From NCBI GenBank assembly GCA_022820995.1, contig JAJEEM010000004.1, positions 1 to 64,000 of the forward strand: a stretch of DNA of 64,000 bases, read 5' to 3'. Source of the DNA: Gemmatimonadota bacterium (lineage in GTDB: Bacteria; Gemmatimonadota; Gemmatimonadetes; Palauibacterales; Palauibacteraceae). Shown in pieces: positions 1-8,500 of the stretch. Each line of letters opens with the position of its first letter. Position 1 is the stretch's first letter. The position numbers and the translations under genes are program-made. The notes under the pieces are model-generated. The model saw only the letters and a program-made list of their open reading frames with translations. It was not told the origin of the DNA and made no database searches.

Positions 1-36
1 CCTTGAAAAGCGAACGAGACGGGCTTACGCTGTGTC

Positions 37-111
37 GGCACCGGTCCTCCTTTTTTGTAGCCGCCATGTTATTGGGGAATAACAAATTAGCGACTACCGG
101 AGGCCGGTGCC
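37..111. repeat. Imperfect inverted repeat with inner hairpin, possible mobile-element end
   Basis: Outer arms GGCACCGGTCCTCC (37-50) and GGAGGCCGGTGCC (99-111) are reverse complements apart from one extra base. Further in, GTAG (57-60) pairs with CTAC (94-97). A separate inner hairpin, GTTATT/AATAAC (68-73/78-83), has a GGGG loop. The element starts exactly at the stop codon of the truncated reading frame on the minus strand. No run of T follows on either strand, so a simple intrinsic terminator is unlikely. Candidates are the end of a mobile element (for example a hairpin-ended IS200/IS605-type element) or a structured RNA. The identity is not established. Confidence 0.45.
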
Positions 112-248
112 TACTCCATCCTTTGAGAAATCCGGGCTAGCACCGCTCCCGCCTGTTCGAGCGCGTGCGCGGACACCACGAGCCCGGTCGGCTGGATGAA
201 CCCCAGCCACTCGAGGTGATCCCGGACGTAGTGCGAGAGTTTCGCCAC
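111..248 (-). pseudogene. 45-residue N-terminal stub of the gene downstream of drmD (probable DISARM methylase remnant)
   Basis: A GTG-started frame begins 5 nt after the drmD stop, which is normal operon spacing. It reads as convincing protein (it begins VAKLSHYVRDHLEWLGF and continues IQPTGLVVSAHAL) and then stops at a TAG after 45 codons, at the outer edge of the inverted repeat at 37-111. In class 1 DISARM loci the gene next to drmD usually encodes an Eco57I-like adenine methylase. From memory, the stub resembles the start of such a neighbour, but I cannot verify this. The abrupt end beside a stem-loop suggests a gene cut by insertion or rearrangement. It could instead be a genuine short protein. 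Confidence 0.5.
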
Positions 249-253
249 GCGGC

Positions 254-3200
254 TCAGCCGGTCTCCGGCCAGAGGTAGACGAGTCCGACCGGCTCCACGC
301 GCCTCGCACGGACGCGGTAGAAGTCCTCAATCCGCGCCGGCTCGTCGCGCAGGTCGCGCTCGAACTGCGTGAGACGGTCCCGCCACGAGCGGATATTGGC
401 CCGGAGCTGCTTCCTGTCCTCGTCGTCGAGCGCGAGCGTGAGCTGGGGTTCCCTCTCGTGCCGCTCCAGCTCCTTCTCGACGCGATCCCGCTGGCGGGTC
501 AGGGTCTCACGCAGTTCCCTCGCCTCCCGCTCGCCACGCTCGCGGAGACGTTCGGCCGCCTTCTTCGCCAACTCCTCCGCTCTGGGTTCCAGTTGGGGCC
601 TCAAGTCGTCGATGTCCGCAGCGGCCGCAGCGAGCAGTCGTTCCCGCACCGTTTCGCTCGGCTGCGCCACCCGCTCCGAGTCGAGCACCTGATCGAGCAG
701 GGCCAGCGTCTTCCGCTCCGCATCCGCTCGGTATCGCTCCAGCGGCCCTTGGCGGCGTCCCGGATCCGTCCAGCGGGCGGTCACCGTCACGATCTCCTCG
801 TGCAGGCGCTCCGCGCGCCGACCGTAGAGCGACAGCCGCCCCAGCAGCACGACTCGGGGGATGGAGTCGGCGACCTGGGCCAGACACGCGCGCGACAGAT
901 CGTGATGGACGAAGCCCTGGGCCCGGAACCGGGCCAGAAGGCGCTGCGCGACGCGCTGTTCGAGGTGCAGGTGCACCACATCGTCCGTCAGCTCACCCGG
1001 ATCCTCGAACACGACCGGACGCACGGGCGCCTCCCGCCGCCACTCGACGATCTTCTGGTCCCGCTTCATCGGCGCGCGCAGCGTATCGAGGGTCGATGCC
1101 CACGAGGGATCCGCCGCCACTCGTCCGTCGAGGGCCGGGAACGACCACACCGCCCGCCCGTTGTCGTCGCGCGCCTCGCTCAGCGGCGCCGCATTCTGAA
1201 GTCCCAGCGAGCATGACAACGCCCGGCGGAACGCCTCTGGGCCGAATCTCACCCACTCGCGCGACTTTTCGAGCAGGTTCCGGCAGCGCTCGATCTGGTC
1301 CGCGAGATCGTCTTGCCGCTCGCGCGCCGACTCAAACTCCTCGGCCACGCGGCGCTTGCGGTCCGCTTCGAGATCCATCCCCGCCAGCGTCTCGGCGAGT
1401 GTGGCGGCGTCTCTGTGCCGAATCCCTTGCTTGAGCCGATTCTCGATGTCCTCCTCGATCACTTTCGAGAGGCTTCCCAGCTCTCGGCGGATGGTCTCGG
1501 TCTTCTTCACCAGCACCTCAAGCACGCGGTCCTCTTCACGCTGGGGCAGGGTGAAGTAGTGGCACCGCACCTCGTCCGCTGGCTGGAGCTTCCGGTCGAT
1601 GCGCCCGTTGCGCTGTTCGATCCGACCGGGGTTCCAGGGTAGGTCGAAGTGGAACAGGTCGGTGCAGTGCGCTTGGAAGTTCAGGCCCTCACGCGCCGCG
1701 TCCGTCGCCAGAAGGATGCGCAGCGGATCCCGCGATGGAGGCGTGTTGAAGCGGCGCTGAATCTCCTTGCGCCGCGCGCCGCTCGTCGCCCCCTCGATCA
1801 CGGCGATGCGCTCCTCCGCGCTGTCCGTCCCCGCGATCGCGTGGGACAGCGCGTCCCTGAGGAACCGCTTCGTCCCCTCCACATGCTCGGTGAAGATCAG
1901 CACCCGGCGCTCGTTCCAGCGGGGCGTCCCCGCTGCGGGCATTCCGAAGGGCGGGAGTTCGGGACACAGGTTCTCCCGGATCCAGTCGAGGAGCGCGAGC
2001 GTCTTCGCATCGGGGCGGGTGCGCGCGGCGTCCGCCACCTCCTGCATGCGGTCGAGCAGACGCTGCTCCTTTCGCCACAGTTCCTCGATCCGGGCATCGC
2101 GCTTCAACGCCGACTCGGCCTCGCGGTTCGCAGCCTCGATCTGTGCTTCCTCCACGGCTTCCTCAATGTCGTCGAGCAGCTCGTCGTCCGCCCCCGGCGT
2201 CGTCAGGAACTCCTCCGCGACAGCCCGATCCGCCGCTCCGCCGCGGGCGCGCCCCCTGCCGCTTCCCCCCGTGCCGCCAGTCCCGGCCTCCCACTGCCTC
2301 TCCACCGTCTTCCGGTGCCGCGCGAGACTGATGGCAAACGCCTCGATCGACGACAGCAGGCGCTGTTGAAGACCGACGACGAGCAGCCCGGCCGCCGCCC
2401 GCCCCCTGGGCGGAGCATGGGCGAAGCGCTGGTCGCGCACGGTCCGGTATTCGTCCAGCAACCTTGAAAGCACGAGTTCCGGCGCGTCCTCCGGCAGATC
2501 CTTGATGATGACCGGCTCGACTCTCCGCCTCGGGAAGCCGCCCTGGATCTCGCGGATGTCCTCCTTGAGGCGGCGGATCATTACGGCTTCGAGGTCCTTC
2601 TTCCCGCGCACCCTGACGCCTCGCGTGAACCGGTGCGGGTCCAGCAGCTCCAGCAGCGTGGAGAAGCTGTTCGAGTGCCCGTTGTGCGGCGTCGCAGACA
2701 GGAAGAGACGGTGCTCGAAGCGGTAGCAGAGGTCGCGAATCGCCCGCGTGAACTTCGACTCGATGCCGTACCGTCCGCCGTGGCTCGGGGCGGCGTGGTG
2801 CGCCTCGTCCAGAATCAGGAGGCTTCCGGGCGACATAGTTCCGAGCCATTCCCGCAGCGGATCGGCGTAGGCGGGATCGGCCAACAACCGGTGCGAGACG
2901 AGGAAACGGCTGTGCGTCCGCCACGGGTTCACACCGAAGCCACGCTCGCGGCGCATCGTCGCCACGTAGTGCCTGTCCAGGATCTGGAACACGAGCCCGA
3001 AACGCTCCTCCATCTCGGCCTTCCACTGCTCCAGCACCGACGGCGGCGCGGCCACGACGATGGTCTTGGCCTTCCGCCGCAGAAGAAGCTCACGCGCGAT
3101 CAACCCTGCCTCGATCGTCTTCCCCAGACCGGTGTCGTCCGCGATGAAGAGGTTCACCCGCGGCAGACGCAACGCCTTCCGGAGCGGCTCCATCTGGTAA

Positions 3201-3616
3201 GCGTCGAGCGTGATCCCGGCTCGAAACGGCGCCTGAAACAGCGACGGATCCGTGGCCGTCGTGCAATTCCACCGCAACGTGTTGAGGAACGCGGCGAAGT
3301 ACTCGGGCGAGTCGAAGCCGCGCTCCGCCAGGTCATCCCACGGCTCGTCGTCGAAGATTGCGCGGTCGAGTTCGTAGTCCCAGAAGACTTCCAGTTCCTG
3401 CCCCTGCGCGTCATCGTCCGCGCAGGCGAGCCGCACGCGCGCCGATTCGCCCGGCTGCCGGCCCTCCGTCACCTCCTCCACGAGCCACCGGCGCGTGCGG
3501 ACGCGCACCATCTCCCCCACGCTGGGGTTCCGCCCCGGCGGACCGCTGGAAGGTTCCGCACCACCGTTCGCATTGGCTGCGGTTGGCAAGTTGGACCGGA
3601 CTGGGTGAGGAGTCAT
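254..3616 (-). CDS. drmD: DISARM-type SNF2-like helicase DrmD
   Basis: A superfamily 2 (SNF2-like) helicase/translocase of 1120 residues. Residues 36-80 hold the N-terminal stretch I recall from DrmD (VRVRTRRWLVEEV, then DDDAQGQ). Walker A (DTGLGKTIEAG) is near residues 161-171 and the DEAH box near 270-273. The SATPHNGH motif III follows. The C-terminal helicase half carries DAAREGLNFQ and an RNGRIDR motif VI. The rest is a long charged coiled region. In DISARM phage defence DrmD is the class 1 helicase component, acting with drmA, drmB, drmC and a methylase. None of those partners is in the window, and the next gene downstream is only a stub. The start at 3616 has no clear ribosome site; M36 is an alternative nearer the conserved domain. 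Confidence 0.8.
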   Translation of the reverse strand: MTPHPVRSNLPTAANANGGAEPSSGPPGRNPSVGEMVRVRTRRWLVEEVTEGRQPGESARVRLACADDDAQGQELEVFWDYELDRAIFDDEPWDDLAERGFDSPEYFAAFLNTLRWNCTTATDPSLFQAPFRAGITLDAYQMEPLRKALRLPRVNLFIADDTGLGKTIEAGLIARELLLRRKAKTIVVAAPPSVLEQWKAEMEERFGLVFQILDRHYVATMRRERGFGVNPWRTHSRFLVSHRLLADPAYADPLREWLGTMSPGSLLILDEAHHAAPSHGGRYGIESKFTRAIRDLCYRFEHRLFLSATPHNGHSNSFSTLLELLDPHRFTRGVRVRGKKDLEAVMIRRLKEDIREIQGGFPRRRVEPVIIKDLPEDAPELVLSRLLDEYRTVRDQRFAHAPPRGRAAAGLLVVGLQQRLLSSIEAFAISLARHRKTVERQWEAGTGGTGGSGRGRARGGAADRAVAEEFLTTPGADDELLDDIEEAVEEAQIEAANREAESALKRDARIEELWRKEQRLLDRMQEVADAARTRPDAKTLALLDWIRENLCPELPPFGMPAAGTPRWNERRVLIFTEHVEGTKRFLRDALSHAIAGTDSAEERIAVIEGATSGARRKEIQRRFNTPPSRDPLRILLATDAAREGLNFQAHCTDLFHFDLPWNPGRIEQRNGRIDRKLQPADEVRCHYFTLPQREEDRVLEVLVKKTETIRRELGSLSKVIEEDIENRLKQGIRHRDAATLAETLAGMDLEADRKRRVAEEFESARERQDDLADQIERCRNLLEKSREWVRFGPEAFRRALSCSLGLQNAAPLSEARDDNGRAVWSFPALDGRVAADPSWASTLDTLRAPMKRDQKIVEWRREAPVRPVVFEDPGELTDDVVHLHLEQRVAQRLLARFRAQGFVHHDLSRACLAQVADSIPRVVLLGRLSLYGRRAERLHEEIVTVTARWTDPGRRQGPLERYRADAERKTLALLDQVLDSERVAQPSETVRERLLAAAAADIDDLRPQLEPRAEELAKKAAERLRERGEREARELRETLTRQRDRVEKELERHEREPQLTLALDDEDRKQLRANIRSWRDRLTQFERDLRDEPARIEDFYRVRARRVEPVGLVYLWPETG

Positions 3617-4019
3617 GTTTGGCGTCCACGAGCGCGCACCGGTTCATTCCGGTTGGGCCACACGATGACCGAACCGCCGAACGTCGGGCAAGACAACTGC
3701 GGCCATCATGGCCGGGCGATCATGAAACAGGTTTGGGGAGAGAGCCTGAGAGGCGAGACGCGTGCTCGCCGTCCTGGGCCGACGGATACGTTCCCGCTGA
3801 CACAGACCCCAGATTGTTGGACAGCGTTGTGGCCAGCCCCGTCTCCCGCCGGACATCTCCAATCCTCTCCGCCCGCGCCGGTTTTGGAGATGCCGGGAGA
3901 GTCGAGATCCGCCCCGGCAACCGCAACTGGTTCCGCCGCTCCCGCCATGCTACGATCCGTGTCCACCGACAACAGCGACGAGCGGTCTCTCCCAGTCCAC
4001 GAAACCGGAGCCCCCGCTG
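3617..4019. other. Intergenic region between divergent genes, about 400 nt
   Basis: This is the only stretch over 300 nt without a credible gene. It separates the divergent drmD and HARE-HTH/GIY-YIG genes, so it probably carries the promoters for both. Short open frames cross it on both strands, but their translations look like random high-GC composition and lack ribosome sites. I could not pick out a convincing promoter, operator or structural RNA. Confidence 0.5.
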
Positions 4020-4706
4020 ATGACTACTTGGCACGACGCCGTCATCCGCATTCTGTCCACCGCCGGCGAACCGCTTCATTACAAGGAAGTCACGCGCCGA
4101 ATCTTGGCGGAAGGCCTAAGGTCCACCGTCGGGGCATCACCCGAAACGACCGTGAACGCGACAATCGCCGACTCTATCAAGCGCGATCCCGACTCGCCCT
4201 TCATCCGCGTCCGGCCAGCCGTTTACGGACTCCGCCCCGAAGCGCAGAAGGCTCGCCTTAAGGTCCCATCCTCCCGCTCGCCACTGGCCGCCTTCGGCAT
4301 GCACTGGGCGCGGGATCAGGTCCTGTGGACGACGAAGCCGAGGCTATACGGACGTCCCACCGCTCGCGCGGACAGAATCAATCTCACGGAACAGCGCGGG
4401 ATTTATCTGTTACACGACGCCCGAGAGGTGATCTATGCAGGGCAAGCTTTCGGGCAGGGAATCGGCTCTCGAATCTCGCAACACACCTCTGATCGACTCG
4501 CGGGCAGGTGGCGGTGGTTTTCCTGGTTTGGAACTTGCCCCGTCAGCGACGACGGCCGCTTGGGGAAGCCTCTCGGCACGGCGTCAGCCGAGCAGTTCAT
4601 CGACGCGATGGAGGCTCTGTTGATCGAGGCGCTGGAACCGCGACAAAACCGCGCCGCGACGATGACGGCCAGCGAGTACCTGCAAGCCCGCGACCCGAAG
4701 CTCTAA
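4020..4706 (+). CDS. HARE-HTH and GIY-YIG nuclease-like fusion protein
   Basis: A 228-residue protein with two recognisable parts. Residues 1-75 (beginning MTTWHDAVIRILSTAGEPLH, with YKEVTRRIL just after) match the HARE-HTH winged-helix domain. That domain is known from restriction endonucleases, RNA polymerase delta and ASXL proteins, and is proposed to read DNA modification. Residues about 125-215 look like a GIY-YIG nuclease. RGIYLLHD and VIYAGQA supply the GIY and YIG-like strands, IGSRISQH carries the usual basic helix residues, and EALLIEALEPRQNR could give the catalytic Glu and Asn. The architecture suggests a modification-sensing nuclease. It diverges from drmD, and the gene 225 nt downstream encodes a zinc-ribbon protein, giving a small accessory or defence neighbourhood. 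Nuclease activity is inferred. Confidence 0.7.
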   Translation: MTTWHDAVIRILSTAGEPLHYKEVTRRILAEGLRSTVGASPETTVNATIADSIKRDPDSPFIRVRPAVYGLRPEAQKARLKVPSSRSPLAAFGMHWARDQVLWTTKPRLYGRPTARADRINLTEQRGIYLLHDAREVIYAGQAFGQGIGSRISQHTSDRLAGRWRWFSWFGTCPVSDDGRLGKPLGTASAEQFIDAMEALLIEALEPRQNRAATMTASEYLQARDPKL

Positions 4707-4930
4707 GCCACGCCGACAAGCTGCGGACTCTCGCGCTTCTGCTCGAAGCCGCGGACTCTCGGACTTCCGCCGCTACTGGAAGGGCGGTAGGCCAGCTGAC
4801 GGCTTCCGTGTCAACATCGGCCCTGTCACCGTAACGGTGCCCGATCCGCCTGGACGGCTGCCAACGGTCCCGCCTATCCTCCTCTCTCCCTTCCCAGATT
4901 GCACAGCCTCTCAGAGTCACGGAGACGGGC

Positions 4931-5575
4931 ATGGTCCACGGTCCCTTGTGTAACGCAAAGACGTTCCCCATGATATGTGGAGACTGCGGCAACGTGTTCT
5001 TCTTCTTCTCCTGCGACTGCGGGAGCCGGGTGCGGTTCGACAAGCTGGGCCCTCCGTGGCCGATCCATGACTGCGACGCCTCCTGGGCCCGCGGCCTGCG
5101 GCGACGAACCGACCCCAACGGACGAATCACGGTTCGCCTCAGCGAATATGTGACGGCCACGCGCCGGCCGGATTTCGCGGGGATCGATCCGCAAATCGTC
5201 AGGCGCGCTCGACGGATGAGGGATGAGCCGCCTGCCATCGTCCGCAAGGAACCAGCCGCGGGGTCGCGACGCGATGTGCTGGGGACGCTACGCGAGATCT
5301 ATCGCCAGCGAGATCCGCTAAAGGCGTTTGACCTGCCCGACACTGGTATGGCGAGAGGGATGCTGGGACCCCTCGGCAAACAACCTATCGGCCAGATCAC
5401 TGTGCACGCGCCCCGAGCTGAGTCGGCGCAACAGGACAGCTACACGGCCTTCGTCCCTGCCGCGCTGATCGCGGATCGCCGCCTTCGTCGTGGTTTGGGG
5501 GTTCTGGCCCACGTTGAGGGGATCGCGGTCGGGTCACGCGTCGTCTGGTTCTGCAACGGCCTCCGGGTCATCTGA
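4931..5575 (+). CDS. Zinc-ribbon protein of unknown function
   Basis: A 214-residue protein with an N-terminal zinc-ribbon-like head. CGDCG (Cys16, Cys19), CDCG (about residues 28-31) and HDC in the segment RFDKLGPPWPIHDC supply the likely ligands. The FDxLGPPWPxHxC pattern recurs, as I recall, in many uncharacterised accessory proteins. The middle is charged. The C-terminal 80 residues are rich in beta strand (GQITVHAPR, VEGIAVGSRVVWFCNG) and may form a small barrel. GGAGACGG lies just before the ATG at 4931. It follows the GIY-YIG gene on the same strand and converges on the FG-GAP gene. I do not recognise a function. Nucleic-acid binding is plausible from the ribbon alone. Confidence 0.6.
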   Translation: MVHGPLCNAKTFPMICGDCGNVFFFFSCDCGSRVRFDKLGPPWPIHDCDASWARGLRRRTDPNGRITVRLSEYVTATRRPDFAGIDPQIVRRARRMRDEPPAIVRKEPAAGSRRDVLGTLREIYRQRDPLKAFDLPDTGMARGMLGPLGKQPIGQITVHAPRAESAQQDSYTAFVPAALIADRRLRRGLGVLAHVEGIAVGSRVVWFCNGLRVI

Positions 5576-5588
5576 CGCTCGTCTCGCC

Positions 5589-8500
5589 TCACCCACCGCC
5601 AGCACCAGGGGGACCGACCGTTACTTCCCCCGCGCCGGGGGGGACGTCGACGCGCTCGACGACGCCGCCCGGCCAGCGGACCTCGATCGCGACGGGATCG
5701 CCTGAGAGGCCCAGGATCTGCACCGGGTCGTCGTGGGAGCCGGTCCCGGACCCGGCCCTTACCTCGCGCGCGGGGCCGAGGCCGTCGGCGTACGCCACGC
5801 GCAGGACGGCTCCGATTCCGTGGGGGTTCCCGGCCGGTCCCGCAAGGCGGACTCGCAGGCCCGGGGAGGTGCCGGCTCCGCGGAAGAGGCGCGCCGCGCC
5901 GCCGTTGATCCCGAGCACGAAATCGAGGCGGCCGTCGCCATCGATGTCCGCGGCCGCCGCGCCGCGCTGGTCGCCGTAGGCGGCGACGCCGGACTCCTGC
6001 CCCGGCACCGCGCGGAACCCCCCGCGTCCGTCCCCCTCCAGCCACAATCCGCGACCGGCGTCATAACGCGGAGTGTCCTCGTCCGTGGCGAAGAAGTTCT
6101 GGGACAGGAACAGGTCCTCGCGGCCGTCTCCGTTGGCGTCCGCCACCAGGACTCCCAGCGAAGGGGCCTGCTGCGCCTCCCGGGGCAGCGGCGCCGCCTC
6201 GAAGCGGTCGCCCCGGTTCAGGAACACGGTGTGCCGCAGTTCCGCCGCCTCCAGCCGACCCTCCGGCCAGGCGCCCAGCGCCTCGCCCACATCCGCGTCG
6301 GCGTAGGCCGCGCGCGTCGGCATGCGCCCGCCCACCGGGGGGATGTGCTCGGCGAGCCGACCCAGCGCGGCGAGCGGCGCCACTCCGTCGAGGCGTTCGT
6401 CCCGCTGCGCTTCCACGAGGTCGAGGGTGCCGTTGCGGTCCACGTCGCCGAAATGGAGTTCGAGCGGGGCCCCGGGCGTCGGGCGGTACTCGGTGTTGTC
6501 CCCCCACGCGACCGCCACCAGGTCCGGACGCCCGTCCCCGTCGAAGTCGCCCGCGGACACGCCGTTCCAGCGCCCGACGTGCGCGGACAGGCCGACCGCC
6601 TCCGTGACGTCCGAGAAGCGCCCACGGTCGTTCCGCAGCAGCCGGACGGGGCCCCACTCGATGGAGAGCGCGAGGTCCGGGTCGCCGTCCGCGTCGTAGT
6701 CCGTGAACACGGCGCCGGTCACCATGCCGAGACGTTCGAAGATCGACGCGTCCCGCCGGTCCTCCTCGAAGCCGCCGCCCGGACGGCCACGGAAGAGCCG
6801 GGAGGGGCCGGCGAGCGGGTAACCGCCCGGCATGACTCGCGAGCCGACGAAGAGGTCGAGCCGCCCGTCGAGGTCGTAGTCGGCGACCGCCAGCGGGCCC
6901 ACCGACCCCGATGTCCCCGGTGCGACGCCGCGGTTGACCGGCGTCACCGCCACGCCCGCCATGGCGCCCGCAGGCCACGCCGCCGACACGACGGCCGGCA
7001 CCTGCGTCACCTCCGCCGGCGGCGCCTCGTAGCTCGACAGCCCGAGCAGCACCCGGGCCGTGTCCGCCACCGGGAGCGGGATCACCGCGGTCTGGTCGAC
7101 GGGCGCCCGCGGCCCGGCCAGCGTCACGCGGACGAGTGTCCCCCCGTCGTTCCGGAACAGCGCCGGCGCCGCGTTCGCCCCGGAACCCATGAGCAGGTCG
7201 GGGTCGCCGTCGCCGTCCAGGTCGTGCCACGCCACGCTCGGCCCCATTCGGGACAGCCGCAGCGGGAGGAGCGGCTGCCGCGCCGCCTCGGCGAACGGAG
7301 GCTCGTCGTGGATCGGCCCGAAGCTCTCGTCGAGTTCGAACCACGGCCCCGACGCGCGGGCGGGCGCCGTCGCAGGCGTCCCCGCCCCGCCCCCCTCCGA
7401 CGCCTCCATTTCGAACACCTCGTACAGCCGGTTCGGCCCGTCCACACGCACCTCCGACCGGCCTCCGCCGCGCCACTCCACGCCCAGCGTGCCCCCGGCG
7501 GCGTCCCCCATCGCGAACGAGACGAGCGCCTCCGAACCCGAGAGATACCCGCCGCCCGCCGCGACCTCCTTCGTCTGGCGCGGCAGACGCTCGACCTCGA
7601 GCCACACCATGGCCCCGACTCCGGCCGCATTTGGCGCCTCCCCCCGCAGGCGCACGGCGAGCCGGGGCGCCGCGGCGTCGTTACGCAAAAGCAGCGCCGG
7701 GCTGCCCAGCCGGTTCACGACCGCGTCCAGATCCCCGTCTCCGTCGAAGTCCGCCAGCGCCGCCCCGTGCGACACGTCGGGCTCCGGCGCCACGCCCCAC
7801 GCGCGCCCCACCTCCTCGAACCCGGTCCCGCCCAGGTTCCGGAAGGCCACGTTGTGCAATGGCAGCGGACGGTACAGGAGGGTGGACTCGCGCTCGCCGG
7901 AGAGCCCGGCCTCCCGGATCGAGATCTGGGTATCCGCGTCCATGAGGTCCCGGATGTGGCCGTTCGGGATGAGCAGATCCTCGAATCCGTCCAGATCCAC
8001 GTCCAGGAAGAGGGCCGACCACGACCACCCGGACGCCTCGACCCCCGCCTGCCGTCCGATCTCCGCCCACGTGCCGTCCCCTCGGCCGGCGAGCAGCGTG
8101 TTGCGGTTCACCTGCTGCGCCCCGGCCGCCTCGCCGGGCGGCGTGTGCTCCACGCGCGACACCGGATCCTGCGTTTTCCGTGAGCGCGAGTCGCGGGCCA
8201 GCATGTCGAGCACGAAGACGTCCGCGTCCCCATCCCGGTCGACGTCCGAGAAGTCCACCGCCATCGAGGAGGCGCTCGTCGTGGGCAGGGCGTGGGACGG
8301 CGGCAGGCGGAAGGTGCCGTCCCCGCGATTGATCCACAGCCGGTCGGGACTGTGGAGGTCGTTCGCGACGTAGAGGTCCGGGTCCCCGTCTTCGTCCAGA
8401 TCCCCGAAGCGGGCCGCCAGTCCCCACTCGGTCGGAGCCGTCTCCAGCGGCGTGCCGTCGGCATCGAGGAAGGCGCCGGAGGAGAAGGGGACGTGCCGGA

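Noticed and set aside
1-47. A possible minus-strand gene running off the left edge, after an AAGGAGG sequence
   Set aside because: A GTG lies about four bases after the ribosome-like site, but only about 14 codons are available, too few to judge.
37-111. The left-edge inverted repeat as an integron attC site
   Set aside because: The core sites do not match the RYYYAAC/GTTRRRY pattern and no integrase gene is seen.
4800-4840. CACCG/CGGTG mini-hairpin downstream of the GIY-YIG gene
   Set aside because: A five-base stem with no T-run is within chance for this base composition.
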